Assembly: GCA_019114465.1 (NCBI GenBank)
Contig: DXFM01000048.1
Location: forward strand, 1-64,000
DNA length: 64,000 nucleotides
From: Candidatus Lachnoclostridium avicola
GTDB taxonomy: Bacteria; Bacillota; Clostridia; Lachnospirales; Lachnospiraceae
Direction of reading: 5' to 3'
The notes under the pieces were generated by a model, which did not search any database, had not been told where the DNA came from, and worked only from the letters and a program-made list of their open reading frames with translations. The position numbers were made by a program, and so were the translations under genes. Below, one piece after another: positions 34,391-44,934 of the stretch (position 1 is the first letter of the stretch; each line of letters begins with the position of its first letter).

Positions 34391-36370
34391 ATGAATAATA
34401 ACCAACAGAACAACAATGGCAAAACGCCCAAGAGCAACCAGACGATCACCATTCTTCTGATCGCGGCCCTGATCACGTTTGCCACTGTTTATTTCATGAA
34501 AAATGCCCTCACCAGCAGCTCGGAGGAGGAACTGACTTACAATCAGTTTATCCAGATGGTGGAAAATGATCAGATTGATTCTGTGGCAGTGAGCAGCTCG
34601 GAGATTGAGATCCATCCCAAGAGCAGCGTGGACGGATATTCTCCCCTGAAGCGGTATTATACAGTTCGGATGGAAAGCGACGATCAGCTGACCCAGCGGC
34701 TGGAGGATCGGGGGATTGAGATACGAAAGCTGCAGCAGACAGACAGCCTGATGCTGGATATTGTGGGATCGCTGCTGTGGTTCGGTTTTCTGGTATTTTT
34801 AATGACCATGATGATGCGCCGCATGGGCGGAGGCGGAATCATGGGCGTGGGAAAGAGCAACGCCAAGGTCTATGTCCAGAAGGAAACCGGCGTTACCTTT
34901 AAAGATGTGGCCGGCGAGGATGAGGCAAAGGAATCCCTCACAGAGATTGTGGATTTCCTTCACAATCCGGAAAAATATACGAAGATCGGAGCAAAGCTGC
35001 CCAAGGGCGCTCTTCTGGTGGGACCGCCTGGAACGGGAAAAACCCTGCTGGCAAAGGCAGTAGCGGGAGAGGCCCACGTGCCGTTTTACTCCCTCACCGG
35101 TTCTGATTTTGTGGAAATGTTTGTGGGCGTGGGTGCGTCCCGTGTCCGCGACCTGTTTAAGCAGGCCCAGGAGTCCGCTCCCTGCATCATCTTTATCGAC
35201 GAGATCGATGCCATCGGAAAAAGCCGTGATTCCCGCTATGGCGGCGGAAATGACGAGCGGGAGCAGACGTTAAACCAGCTCCTGTCGGAGATGGATGGAT
35301 TTGATTCTTCCAAAGGACTTCTGGTGCTGGGAGCCACCAACCGTCCGGAGATCCTGGATCCGGCCCTGCTGCGTCCGGGCCGTTTCGACCGGAGAGTGAT
35401 TGTGGACAAGCCGGACTTAAAGGGCCGGGTAAACATTCTGAAGGTCCATTCCAAGGATGTGCTTCTGGATGACACGGTGGATTTTGAGGAGATCGCCCTG
35501 GCCACTTCCGGAGCCGTGGGTGCGGATCTGGCCAATATGATGAACGAGGCCGCCATTATGGCAGTCAAGCACGGCAGGAAAGCAGTTTCCCAGAAGGATC
35601 TGTTTGAGGCAGTGGAAGTGGTGCTGGTGGGCAAGGAGAAGAAGGACCGCATCCTGAGCAGGGAAGAGCGGAGAATCGTCTCCTACCACGAAGTGGGCCA
35701 CGCCTTAGTGTCCGCTCTGCAGAAAGACGCGGAGCCGGTGCAGAAGATCACCATTGTGCCCCGCACCATGGGAGCTCTGGGCTATGTGATGCATGTGCCG
35801 GAAGAGGAGAAGTATCTGAACACCAAGAAAGAGATCGACGCCATGCTGGTGGGCTATCTGGCCGGCCGGGCGGCGGAGGAGCTGGTGTTTGACACGGTGA
35901 CCACGGGAGCGGCCAACGACATTGAGCAGGCCACCAGAGTGGCGAGAGCCATGGTCACCCAGTACGGAATGTCAGAGAAATTCGGGCTCATGGGTCTGGC
36001 TACCCAGGAGAATCAGTATCTCAGCGGCAGAGTGGTGCTCAACTGCAGCGACAAGACAGAGGCCGAGGTGGACGAGGAAGTGATGCAGATCCTCAAGCGG
36101 GCTTATGAGGAGGCCAAGAGGCTGCTGTCTGAGAACCGGGAGGCCATGGATAAGATTGCAGAGTTCCTGATTGAGAAGGAGACCATCACCGGAAAAGAGT
36201 TTATGAAGATTTTCCGGGAGGTAAAGGGAATCCCGGAGCCGGAGGAAGACGGCGGGAAGGAAGAGACCAGCCGGGTGACGGAGAAGCATGCGGCTGAGGA
36301 GGATCATCCCGGGACGGAAGAACATCCGGAGAAGGAAGACAGCTCAGAGAAGGCTGAGAAAACAGAATAA
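34391..36370 (+). CDS. ftsH: ATP-dependent zinc metalloprotease FtsH
   Basis: Walker [12 protein letters not shown], Zn motif 'HEVGHAL', N-terminal TM segments. Confidence 0.97.
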   Translation: MNNNQQNNNGKTPKSNQTITILLIAALITFATVYFMKNALTSSSEEELTYNQFIQMVENDQIDSVAVSSSEIEIHPKSSVDGYSPLKRYYTVRMESDDQLTQRLEDRGIEIRKLQQTDSLMLDIVGSLLWFGFLVFLMTMMMRRMGGGGIMGVGKSNAKVYVQKETGVTFKDVAGEDEAKESLTEIVDFLHNPEKYTKIGAKLPKGALLVGPPGTGKTLLAKAVAGEAHVPFYSLTGSDFVEMFVGVGASRVRDLFKQAQESAPCIIFIDEIDAIGKSRDSRYGGGNDEREQTLNQLLSEMDGFDSSKGLLVLGATNRPEILDPALLRPGRFDRRVIVDKPDLKGRVNILKVHSKDVLLDDTVDFEEIALATSGAVGADLANMMNEAAIMAVKHGRKAVSQKDLFEAVEVVLVGKEKKDRILSREERRIVSYHEVGHALVSALQKDAEPVQKITIVPRTMGALGYVMHVPEEEKYLNTKKEIDAMLVGYLAGRAAEELVFDTVTTGAANDIEQATRVARAMVTQYGMSEKFGLMGLATQENQYLSGRVVLNCSDKTEAEVDEEVMQILKRAYEEAKRLLSENREAMDKIAEFLIEKETITGKEFMKIFREVKGIPEPEEDGGKEETSRVTEKHAAEEDHPGTEEHPEKEDSSEKAEKTE

Positions 36371-36385
36371 AGCACAAAACTTAAG

Positions 36386-36421
36386 TCCGGTTCTGCGAAG
36401 AAAGCAGAGCCGGATTTTTTT
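36386..36421 (+). terminator. Intrinsic terminator after ftsH
   Basis: TCCGGTTCTGC-GAAGAAA-GCAGAGCCGGA-TTTTTTT. Confidence 0.88.
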
Positions 36422-36466
36422 GCCGGAATCGGCCGGAAGGCCGCGGGGACCGGGCAGCGGCGGCCT

Positions 36467-36512
36467 GTTTCGGGCTGCTGTCCGGCCGTGTTTCGGGCAA
36501 GCTGTCCGGCCG
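36467..36512 (+). repeat. Direct repeat pair (about 22-23 bp) upstream of the DUF362 promoter
   Basis: GTTTCGGGCTGCTGTCCGGCCG and GTTTCGGGCAAGCTGTCCGGCCG, followed by TTGCCT-17 bp-TATAAT (36540-36545). Confidence 0.75.
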
Positions 36513-36583
36513 CCGCTTGCCTGAGGGAAGATCCCATGGTATAATCGAACTGCAATACAGCAAGAGAGAGCGGAGGAGGAAGC

Positions 36584-37678
36584 ATGGAGAGAAACGATAT
36601 TATCATTATACACGGTACGGATTACAAGGAGATGGCAAAGAAAGTCCTGGAGCGGGCGGATGTGGCCGGGGACATTGGAGACCGGAAAAAGAAGGTGGCG
36701 TTAAAGCCCAATCTGGTGACGGCCAGGGATCCCTCTGCCGGGGGCACTACCCATAAGGAGCTGCTGGAGGGAACCATTGAGTACCTGAGGGAGCACGGCT
36801 TTGAGGATGTGACCATCATGGAAGGCTCCTGGGTGGGAGATTCCACGGAGGCGGCGTTTTCCGCTGCCGGCTACCGGGAAGTGGCCAGGAAGTACGGGGT
36901 GGAGCTGGTGGATCTGCAGAAGGACAGCTACAAGGAGTACGAGGCGAAGGGTATGAAGATTGCCATCTGCGACCGGGCGGCGGAGGTGGATTACATGATC
37001 AACATGCCGGTGCTGAAGGGACACTGCCAGACCATTGTCACCTGCGCCCTGAAAAATAATAAGGGCATTATGCCCAACAAGGAGAAGCGCCGTTTCCACA
37101 CCATGGGGCTGCACAAGCCCATCGCTCACTTAAATACCATCGCTCCCAACAGCTTTATTCTGGTGGATAATATCTGCGGGGATCTGGATTTTGAGGAGGG
37201 AGGAAATCCGGTGGTGATGAACCGGGTGCTGGGATTTAAAGATCCGGTGCTCTGCGACAGCTATGTGTGCGACTGTATGGGCTATTCTGTGGACGACGTG
37301 CCCTATATCCGCATGGCGGAAAAGCTGGGAGTGGGAAGTACGGACACAGACCATGCCAATTTTATCTACCTGAATGAGGATACGGTGGGGAAAAGCAAGT
37401 TCCGCATGACGCGCCGGGTGGAAAATCTGGCAAAGTACGCCGATGCGAAGGACGCCTGCAGCGCCTGCTACGGCTCTCTGATCTACGCTCTGGACCGGTT
37501 AAACGACGCCGGGGAACTGAGAGGGAAAAAGGAGACCATCTGCATCGGACAGGCATACCGGGGAAAGACGGGAGCCATCGGCGTGGGACAGTGCACCTGC
37601 GGTTTTCAGAAGAGCTTAAAGGGCTGCCCGCCGAAAGCCATCGACATGGTGAAATTCCTGGAAGAAGAATGGAAATAG
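36584..37678 (+). CDS. DUF362 domain-containing protein
   Basis: 'VALKPNLVTARDPSAGGTTHKELLEGTIEYL..MINMPVLKGHCQTIVTCALKNNKGIMP' matches the DUF362 pattern. Confidence 0.85.
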   Translation: MERNDIIIIHGTDYKEMAKKVLERADVAGDIGDRKKKVALKPNLVTARDPSAGGTTHKELLEGTIEYLREHGFEDVTIMEGSWVGDSTEAAFSAAGYREVARKYGVELVDLQKDSYKEYEAKGMKIAICDRAAEVDYMINMPVLKGHCQTIVTCALKNNKGIMPNKEKRRFHTMGLHKPIAHLNTIAPNSFILVDNICGDLDFEEGGNPVVMNRVLGFKDPVLCDSYVCDCMGYSVDDVPYIRMAEKLGVGSTDTDHANFIYLNEDTVGKSKFRMTRRVENLAKYADAKDACSACYGSLIYALDRLNDAGELRGKKETICIGQAYRGKTGAIGVGQCTCGFQKSLKGCPPKAIDMVKFLEEEWK

Positions 37679-37703
37679 GAAGAGCGTGAGAATAAGAAAA
37701 TAG

Positions 37704-37747
37704 AAAAGGAAAAGGGGCAGGTTCAGTGATAGGCCTGCTCCTTTTTT
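37704..37747. terminator. Terminator between convergent DUF362 and DUF1846 genes
   Basis: AAAAGGGGCAGG...CCTGCTCCTTTTTT. Confidence 0.75.
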
Positions 37748-37756
37748 GCGCGATAC

Positions 37757-37803
37757 GCCCGGCAAGCGGCCGCCATGCCTGCATGGGCGGACATTTGCCG
37801 GGC
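37757..37803. repeat. GC-rich imperfect hairpin (REP-like)
   Basis: GCCCGGCAA...TTGCCGGGC outer stem with inner CCGCCATGC/GCATGGGCGG. Confidence 0.6.
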
Positions 37804-37842
37804 AACGGACAGCGAACAGCTCTGCTGTAGCTGCCCGTGGTA

Positions 37843-39321
37843 TCAGTGATAGATTTTTCTCTCCTCGTAAACCGGCTCGGAGGTCAGTCCGACGCCCAGC
37901 TTCTTGAAGATGTTGATATCCACGTCGGAGAGCATGACGGAGGTATGTACCTGGCAGTCTCTCAATTTGGACAGCTGATTTAAGGCGATCTGGGCATTCT
38001 CATCGGTGGCCGCGCACATGGAGAGGGCGATGAGTACTTCGTCCGTGTGGAGCCTGGGGTTTTTGCTGCCCAGGTAGTTGACCTTCAGTTTCTGGATCGG
38101 CTCGATGGCTGTGGGGGCGATCAGATGGACGTCGTGGTCAATGTGTCCCAGAGCCTTCACCGCGTTGAGCAGAAGGGCTGCGGAAGCGCCTAACAGGTTG
38201 GAGGTCTTTCCGGTGACGATGGTTCCGTCGGGAAGTTCCATGGCTGCGGCGGGAGCCTCGGTTGCCTTCGCCAGGTCGTTGGCCGCCTTCACTGTGCTTC
38301 TCATATCGGGAGAGATCTTTGCCTGCTTCATCAGAAGCTCGATCTTGTACACCTCATCCCGGCTGCCCTGCTCCTTTGCCATGCGGTTGAGAGCCTGATA
38401 ATAGCGGCGGATGATCTCCTGGTAGGAAGCCTCCCTGCATGCCTCGTCGTCGATGATGCAGTTGCCCGCCATGTTGACGCCCATGTCTGTGGGGGATTTG
38501 TAAGGGCTGGTGCCGTAGATTCCCTCAAAGATGGCGTTGAGCACCGGGAAGATCTCCACATCCCGGTTGTAGTTTACAGTGGTCACGCCGTAGGCTTCCA
38601 GGTGGAAGGGATCGATCATGTTTACGTCGTTTAAGTCGGCGGTGGCCGCCTCATAGGCCAGGTTGACCGGGTGCTTTAAAGGAATGTTCCAGATGGGGAA
38701 AGTCTCAAATTTCGCATATCCGGCTTTGACGCCCCGTATGTTTTCGTGATAGAGCTGGGAGAGGCAGGTGGCCATTTTTCCGCTTCCCGGTCCGGGGGCG
38801 GTGATGATCACCAGGGGCTTGGTGGTTTCAATGTAATCGTTCTTGCCGTAGCCCTCGGGGCTTACGATCAGGGAAACATTGTTGGGATAGCCGTCGATCA
38901 CATAATGGCGGTAAACGCGGATTCCCATGTGCTCCAGCTTGCTCTTGAACAGGTCAGCCGCCGGCTGTCCGCTGTACTGGGTGATGACCACGCTTCCCAC
39001 GTAAAGTCCCTTGTCGGTAAATGCCTGAATGAGCCGGAGCACGTCCACGTCGTAGGTGATACCCAGATCGTAGCGCACCTTGTTCTTTTCAATGTCCGCC
39101 GCGTTGATGGCGATGACGATTTCCGCCTGGTCAGCCAGCTGAAGCAGCATCCGCAGCTTGCTGTCCGGGGCAAAGCCGGGAAGAACCCGGGACGCGTGGT
39201 AGTCGTCAAACAGCTTTCCGCCGAATTCCAGGTAGAGCTTGTCCCCAAACTGGCTGATTCGCTCCCGGATGTGTTCCGACTGCATTTTCAGATACTTTTC
39301 ATTATCAAATCCAATTCGCAT
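37843..39321 (-). CDS. DUF1846 domain-containing protein
   Basis: 'MRIGFDNEKYLKMQSEHIRERISQFGDKLYLEFGGKLFDDYHASRVLPGF' family N-terminus. Confidence 0.9.
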   Translation of the reverse strand: MRIGFDNEKYLKMQSEHIRERISQFGDKLYLEFGGKLFDDYHASRVLPGFAPDSKLRMLLQLADQAEIVIAINAADIEKNKVRYDLGITYDVDVLRLIQAFTDKGLYVGSVVITQYSGQPAADLFKSKLEHMGIRVYRHYVIDGYPNNVSLIVSPEGYGKNDYIETTKPLVIITAPGPGSGKMATCLSQLYHENIRGVKAGYAKFETFPIWNIPLKHPVNLAYEAATADLNDVNMIDPFHLEAYGVTTVNYNRDVEIFPVLNAIFEGIYGTSPYKSPTDMGVNMAGNCIIDDEACREASYQEIIRRYYQALNRMAKEQGSRDEVYKIELLMKQAKISPDMRSTVKAANDLAKATEAPAAAMELPDGTIVTGKTSNLLGASAALLLNAVKALGHIDHDVHLIAPTAIEPIQKLKVNYLGSKNPRLHTDEVLIALSMCAATDENAQIALNQLSKLRDCQVHTSVMLSDVDINIFKKLGVGLTSEPVYEERKIYH

Positions 39322-39461
39322 ATCCTGCCTCCGTCTATGGTAAATTAATAATTGCTCATAAAGTAATAATATAGCATAATCTGTCGGGCGGGGGCAATGA
39401 AAAATTTGAAATATAAGGAAAATATGTTATAATTGGCGGTAGTGTATGCGAAGGAGGAGCA

Positions 39462-40175
39462 ATGGAACAGATAAAAGAACGGCTGCGGGAGCTGGCAGAT
39501 CCCGGCTATCGGGAATTTCACGGCAGGCTGCTGCCGGGGACAGAAGACATTCTGGGGGTGAGAATCCCGGATCTGAAGCGGCTGGCGAAGGAGATTCTGA
39601 AGGGAGACTGGAGAGAATTTCTGGAGCACGCGGAGGACGGCACCTATGAGGAGCGGCAGCTTCAGGGTCTGGTGATCGCCGGCGCGTGGAAAAAGATGGA
39701 GCCGGAGGAGCTGTTTGAGAGAACGGCGGGATTTGTGCCGAAGATTGACAATTGGGCGGTCTGCGACGTGTTCTGCGGAGCCTACAGGGCGGCGGAGAGC
39801 GGACTTCGCCGGGAAGTATGGGAGTTTGTCCGCCCTTATTTTAAAAAGACGGGGGAGTATGAGCTGCGGTTTGCAGCGGTGATGGCCCTGTCCCACTACT
39901 GTGATAGAGAACACGCGGAAGAGGTGTTCGGCTTTCTGGATGAAATCAGGAGTGAGGCTTATTATGTGCGCATGGCTGTGGCCTGGGCGGTGTCCGTTTA
40001 TTATGTGAAGCTGCCGGAACAGACCATGGATTATCTGAAACGCTGCCGGCTGGATGACTGGACCTACAACAAGGCCCTGCAGAAGATCATCGAGTCCAAC
40101 CGGGTGGACCGGGAGACAAAGGCAGTGATACGGGGAATGAAAAGGAAAGACAGGAAAGGAGAGACAAAATCATGA
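39462..40175 (+). CDS. AlkD-like DNA alkylation repair protein
   Basis: HEAT-like AlkD pattern 'GVRIPDLKRLAKEI', 'IDNWAVCDVFCG', 'WEFVRPYFKKTGEYELRFAAVMAL'. Confidence 0.88.
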   Translation: MEQIKERLRELADPGYREFHGRLLPGTEDILGVRIPDLKRLAKEILKGDWREFLEHAEDGTYEERQLQGLVIAGAWKKMEPEELFERTAGFVPKIDNWAVCDVFCGAYRAAESGLRREVWEFVRPYFKKTGEYELRFAAVMALSHYCDREHAEEVFGFLDEIRSEAYYVRMAVAWAVSVYYVKLPEQTMDYLKRCRLDDWTYNKALQKIIESNRVDRETKAVIRGMKRKDRKGETKS

Positions 40176-40924
40176 AACCCATCGTAAAAACGCCGGAACA
40201 GGTGGAGAAGATCCGCAGAGCAGGGCTGGTGAACAACCAGGTGCTGGATGCGGTGGACGCCATGATCCGGGAGGGAATTTCCACGGAGGATATTAATCAG
40301 GCGGTGCATCAGAAGACCCTGGAGCTGGGAGGCATCCCGGCGCCCCTGAATTTTGAAGGTTTTCCCAAAAGTGTGTGTACTTCCTTAAATGACATTGTCT
40401 GCCATGGAATCCCGTCGAAGGATGTGATTCTGGTAAATGGAGATATTATCAATGTGGATGTGACTACCATTGTGGACGGATATTACGCGGACGCGTCCCG
40501 GATGTACTGCATCGGCCAGGTGACGCCGGAGGCCAGGAAACTAGTGGATGTGACCAAGGAATGTCTGGAGCTGAGCCTGAAAGCGGTCCATCCCGGCGGA
40601 TATTTAAACGAGATCGGAGCGATCATCCAGGAGCATGCGGAGAAAAACGGATTTTCCGTGGTTCCGGACATCTGCGGCCATGGAGTGGGACTGGATTTCC
40701 ACGAGGAGCCCCTGGTATTTCACGTGAAGAGAAGGGGAAAAGGACCGAAGCTGGAGCCGGGCATGATTTTTACCATTGAGCCGATGATCAACGCAGGGGA
40801 CAGCGACTGGTTTGTGGACGCGGACGACGACTGGACTGTCTGGACGGAGGATGGAAGTCTGTCCGCCCAGTGGGAGTACACCGTGCTGGTGACAGAGACG
40901 GGATACGAGATTCTGGCCTGGTAG
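40172..40924 (+). CDS. map: Type I methionyl aminopeptidase
   Basis: 'SVNDIVCHGIP'-like 'SLNDIVCHGIPSKD', 'DVTTIVDGYYADASRMY', 'GHGVGLDFHEEP', 'IEPMIN'; ATGA overlap with the preceding gene. Confidence 0.95.
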   Translation: MKPIVKTPEQVEKIRRAGLVNNQVLDAVDAMIREGISTEDINQAVHQKTLELGGIPAPLNFEGFPKSVCTSLNDIVCHGIPSKDVILVNGDIINVDVTTIVDGYYADASRMYCIGQVTPEARKLVDVTKECLELSLKAVHPGGYLNEIGAIIQEHAEKNGFSVVPDICGHGVGLDFHEEPLVFHVKRRGKGPKLEPGMIFTIEPMINAGDSDWFVDADDDWTVWTEDGSLSAQWEYTVLVTETGYEILAW

Positions 40925-40970
40925 GAAGGAGCTGCCGGGACCGGACGAAAATACGGGAAAGGTGGATGGC

Positions 40971-42338
40971 ATGAAAAAGTGGCTGTTGGCGGTACTCTGT
41001 GCGGCGGCGCTCAGCGGGTGCAGCCGGTATGGGGCGGCGGAGGATATCACTTCTCCGCCGGAAGAGACGGAGGAAGAGCAGGCAGGGACGGATTCCGAGG
41101 CTGTGGAGGCGGATGCGGACAAGCCGGGAAACCAGGCCGGAGCGCCGGAAGAGGCGGAACCATCTGAAGAGGCAGAGAGTTTAGAACTGTCAGAGACAGA
41201 GGGAGAGCCGGAGCGGACTCCTGTGCAGGCCAGGGGAATCTATATATCTGCCCCTGCCGCCGGCAGCGGAGAGATGATGGAGGGGATCCTGGCCCGGATC
41301 CCGGGCACGGAAATCAACGCCGTGGTCATTGATCTGAAGGACGACAACGGGCGGGTGACCTGCCCCATGGAATCGCCGATGGTGATGGAGACGGAGGCCA
41401 GCAGGCCTTACGTGACCGATATGGCGGAGCTGGTCCGCCGCCTGAAGGAGGACTATGGACTTTATGTGATCGCCCGGGTGGTGGCGTTCCGGGATCCCTG
41501 GCTGGCGGAGAAAAAGCCGGAGTGGTGCCTGAAGCTGCCGGACGGCACCGTGTTTCGGGACCGTTCCGGCCTGGCCTGGATCAATCCCTACCGGGAGGAG
41601 GTCTGGGATTATCTGGTGGAAATCGGGACTCAGGCGGCCGCCATGGGCTTTGACGAGGTTCAGTTTGACTATATCCGGTTCTGCACGGAAAAGGGGGTCA
41701 ACGACGTGGTGTTCGACGAGGCGGACACGAGGGGCCGTTCCAAAACGGATGTGATCACGGAGTTTACGGCCTACGCCAGCCAGGAGCTGGCGCCCCGGGG
41801 AGTGTTTGTGTCGGCGGACGTGTTCGGCGCCATCATCGGCAGCGAGGTGGACGCCCAGTCTGTGGGGCAGATCTATGTGGACATGGCGAAAAACCTGGAC
41901 TATATCTGTCCCATGATCTACCCGTCCCACTACGGGGACGGCAATTTCGGAATCGAACATCCGGATACGGAGCCATACCGCACGGTTCTGGCGGCCCTTC
42001 AGGGGTCTGCCAGGGAGCTGGCGGAGGCAGAGCAGGAAGGCGGGGATTTGGCGGTGGTCCGTCCCTGGCTCCAGGATTTCACAGCTTCCTATCTGGATCA
42101 CTATATTGAATACGGGCCGGAGGAAATTCAGGCCCAGATCCAGGCCACCTATGACGCGGGCTACGAGGAATGGCTTCTGTGGTCTGCGGCCTGCAGCTAC
42201 ACCTGGGACGGGCTGGAGGCCGGGGCGACGGCGGCTGCCGGAGAGACGTCAGATGCGGGGGAGGTCCCTGAGACTGGAGAGACCCCGGCGGCCTATGATC
42301 CGGTGGTTCCGGAGATCCCTCAGATGGGGATGGATTAA
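40971..42338 (+). CDS. Lipoprotein putative glycoside hydrolase (DUF4015-like)
   Basis: Lipobox LCAAALSGC; 'RGIYISAPAAGSGEMMEGIL..TEINAVVIDLKDDNGRV', 'GFDEVQFDYIRFC', 'ICPMIYPSHYGDGNFG'. Confidence 0.85.
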   Translation: MKKWLLAVLCAAALSGCSRYGAAEDITSPPEETEEEQAGTDSEAVEADADKPGNQAGAPEEAEPSEEAESLELSETEGEPERTPVQARGIYISAPAAGSGEMMEGILARIPGTEINAVVIDLKDDNGRVTCPMESPMVMETEASRPYVTDMAELVRRLKEDYGLYVIARVVAFRDPWLAEKKPEWCLKLPDGTVFRDRSGLAWINPYREEVWDYLVEIGTQAAAMGFDEVQFDYIRFCTEKGVNDVVFDEADTRGRSKTDVITEFTAYASQELAPRGVFVSADVFGAIIGSEVDAQSVGQIYVDMAKNLDYICPMIYPSHYGDGNFGIEHPDTEPYRTVLAALQGSARELAEAEQEGGDLAVVRPWLQDFTASYLDHYIEYGPEEIQAQIQATYDAGYEEWLLWSAACSYTWDGLEAGATAAAGETSDAGEVPETGETPAAYDPVVPEIPQMGMD

Positions 42339-42352
42339 CGGAGGAGAAGACA

Positions 42353-42997
42353 TTGAGCGAATCGAGAAGAAAACCTATGCCGGGAGAATGTTACCGGCAT
42401 TTTAAGAATAAACTCTACCAGGTGGTTGCCGTGGCAGAGCACACGAAGACGGGGGAGGAGCTGGTGGTTTACCAGGCTCTTTACGGGAGTTTCCGGGTCT
42501 TTGCCAGGCCCCTTGCCATGTTTTTAAGCCCGGTGGACCGGGAAAAATACCCGGACGCCGATCAGGAGTACCGGTTTGAGCTGGTGGACCGGGAAACCCT
42601 GGAGCGGGAGGACAGCGGCTGGGCCGGAGAGAAATCCCAGCGGGAGGCAGAAGAATCCCTCTGGGCCGGGGAGAAATCCCAGCGGGAGGCAGAAGAATCC
42701 CGCCGGGCCGGAGAGGAGCCCCGGCGGGCGGAGGATGACTGGTCCCGGGAGGAGGACGGCCGGAGAGATGACGGAGAAAGCTTTATTCTCCGCTTTTTTG
42801 ATGAGGAAACCTATGAGGGAAAGTGGCGTCTGCTGGAGCGGGAGGGCGGACGGCTTTCCCAGAAGACGCTGGAGATCATCTGCGGAGGCATGGAGATCCC
42901 GGGCGGCAGGGAGGAGAGCGCGGAGGAGCTGCTCTATGACTTAAAACGCTACCTGGAGACCCAGATGAAATTTGAGGGAAACCGGTTCAGGAGGTAA
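42353..42997 (+). CDS. DUF1653 domain-containing protein with repetitive charged C-terminal region (TTG start)
   Basis: 'YRHFKNKLYQVVAVAEHTKTGEELVVYQALYG' DUF1653 core; ggaggagaag SD before TTG 42353. Confidence 0.8.
   Translation: MSESRRKPMPGECYRHFKNKLYQVVAVAEHTKTGEELVVYQALYGSFRVFARPLAMFLSPVDREKYPDADQEYRFELVDRETLEREDSGWAGEKSQREAEESLWAGEKSQREAEESRRAGEEPRRAEDDWSREEDGRRDDGESFILRFFDEETYEGKWRLLEREGGRLSQKTLEIICGGMEIPGGREESAEELLYDLKRYLETQMKFEGNRFRR
42619..42744 (+). repeat. 42-bp in-frame tandem repeat (about 3 copies, third diverged)
   Basis: ctgggccgg.gagaaatcccagcgggaggcagaagaatcc at 42619, 42661 and diverged 42703; encodes WAGEKSQREAEES. Confidence 0.85.
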
Positions 42998-43000
42998 TTC

Positions 43001-44857
43001 ATGTTCAACATAGAGGAGGAATTGAAAAAGCTTCCGGCCCAGCCGGGCGTTTATCTGATGCACGACGCCAAGGATGAGATCATCTATGTGGGAAAGGCGG
43101 TCAGCCTGAAAAACCGGGTGCGCCAGTATTTTCAGAGCAGCCGGAACAAGACGGCAAAGATCGAGCAGATGGTGTCCAGGATCGCCCGGTTTGAATACAT
43201 CATCACCGATTCAGAGCTGGAGGCTCTGGTGCTGGAATGCAATCTGATCAAGGAATACCGCCCCCGGTACAACACCATGCTGAAGGATGACAAGACCTAC
43301 CCCTACATCAAGGTGACTGTGGGAGAACCGTTCCCCAGGGTGCAGTTTTCCCGCCAGATGAAAAAGGACAAGAGCCGGTACTTCGGCCCCTACACCAGCG
43401 CCGGGGCGGTGAAGGATACCATCGAGCTGATCCACAAGCTGTACAAGATCCGCACCTGCAACCGTTCCCTGCCCAAGGACATCGGCAAAGAGCGGCCCTG
43501 CCTCAACTACCACATCAAACAGTGCGACGCCCCCTGCCAGGGCTATATCAGCCAGGAGGAATACCGGGAGCGGATCGAACAGGTGGTGGAGTTTCTGAGC
43601 GGAAAATACGATAAGATTTTAAAACGGCTGGAGAAAAGCATGATGGAGGCCTCGGAGGCCATGGACTACGAGAAGGCCATTGAGTACCGGGATCTGTTAA
43701 ACAGCGTGAAGCAGGTGGCCCAGAAGCAGAAGATCACCAGCGGTTCCACGGATGACCGGGACGTGATCGCCATGGCCAGAGATGAACAGGACGCGGTGGT
43801 TCAGGTCTTTTTCGTCCGGGAGGGAAAGCTGATCGGAAGAGAGCATTTTCACCTGCGGACGGCGGTGGAGGAGGATGTGCCCCAGATTCTCACCTGTTTT
43901 GTCAAGCAGTTCTATTCCGGCACCCCCTTTGTGCCGAGGGAGCTGTGGGTGCAGGAACGGCTGGAGGATGAGGACACCATCAGCCAGTGGCTCACGGCGA
44001 AGAAGGGACAGAAAGTGCGGGTGGTGGTGCCCCAGAAGGGACAGAAGGAGCGGCTGGTGGAGCTGGCCCAGAAAAATGCCGCCATGGTGCTGGAACAGGA
44101 TAAGGAAAAGATCAAGCGGGAGGAGCTGCGCACCATTGGCGCCATGAACCAGATCGGGGACTGGCTGGGCTTAAACTGGGTGCGCCGCATTGAGGCCTAC
44201 GACATTTCCAACATCAGCGGCTTTGACTCCGTGGGTTCCATGGTGGTCTATGAGGACGGCCGCCCGAAGCGGAACGACTACCGGAAATTCAAGATCAAAT
44301 GGGTCAAAGGCGCCAACGACTACGCTTCCATGCGGGAGGTGCTGACCCGGAGGTTCTCCCACGGCCTGGAGGAGCATGAGCTGTTAAAGGAAAAGGGAGT
44401 GGGGGAGGAGTACGGCAGCTTTACCCGTTTCCCCGATCTGATCATGATGGACGGAGGAAGGGGACAGGTGAACGTGGCCCTGGAAGTGCTGGACGAGCTG
44501 GGTTTGGAGATACCGGTGTGCGGCATGGTGAAGGACGACAATCACCGCACCAGGGGGCTGTACTACCACAATGAGGAGATTCCCATTGACCGCCACTCCG
44601 AGGGCTTTAAGCTGATCACCAGGATCCAGGATGAGGCCCACCGCTTTGCCATTGAGTACCATCGGAGCCTGCGCAGCAAGGGCCAGGTCCGTTCCGTGCT
44701 GGATGACATTGAGGGCATCGGGGAGACCAGGCGGAAGGCTCTGATGCGTTATTTTAAATCCATCGAGGCGGTAAAAGACGCGGATGTGGAGGAGCTGAGC
44801 CAGGTTCCGGGCATGAATCGAAGGGCTGCTCAGAGCGTTTACAATTTCTTCCACTGA
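43001..44857 (+). CDS. uvrC: Excinuclease ABC subunit C
   Basis: GIY-YIG domain '[31 protein letters not shown]'; C-terminal HhH. Confidence 0.97.
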   Translation: MFNIEEELKKLPAQPGVYLMHDAKDEIIYVGKAVSLKNRVRQYFQSSRNKTAKIEQMVSRIARFEYIITDSELEALVLECNLIKEYRPRYNTMLKDDKTYPYIKVTVGEPFPRVQFSRQMKKDKSRYFGPYTSAGAVKDTIELIHKLYKIRTCNRSLPKDIGKERPCLNYHIKQCDAPCQGYISQEEYRERIEQVVEFLSGKYDKILKRLEKSMMEASEAMDYEKAIEYRDLLNSVKQVAQKQKITSGSTDDRDVIAMARDEQDAVVQVFFVREGKLIGREHFHLRTAVEEDVPQILTCFVKQFYSGTPFVPRELWVQERLEDEDTISQWLTAKKGQKVRVVVPQKGQKERLVELAQKNAAMVLEQDKEKIKREELRTIGAMNQIGDWLGLNWVRRIEAYDISNISGFDSVGSMVVYEDGRPKRNDYRKFKIKWVKGANDYASMREVLTRRFSHGLEEHELLKEKGVGEEYGSFTRFPDLIMMDGGRGQVNVALEVLDELGLEIPVCGMVKDDNHRTRGLYYHNEEIPIDRHSEGFKLITRIQDEAHRFAIEYHRSLRSKGQVRSVLDDIEGIGETRRKALMRYFKSIEAVKDADVEELSQVPGMNRRAAQSVYNFFH

Positions 44858-44934
44858 AAGGTTTCCGTAATGACAAGAGGCGGAATTTATGGTAGGATAG
44901 GACAAAAGAAGGATGGAAAGAAGGAGGGTGCATT

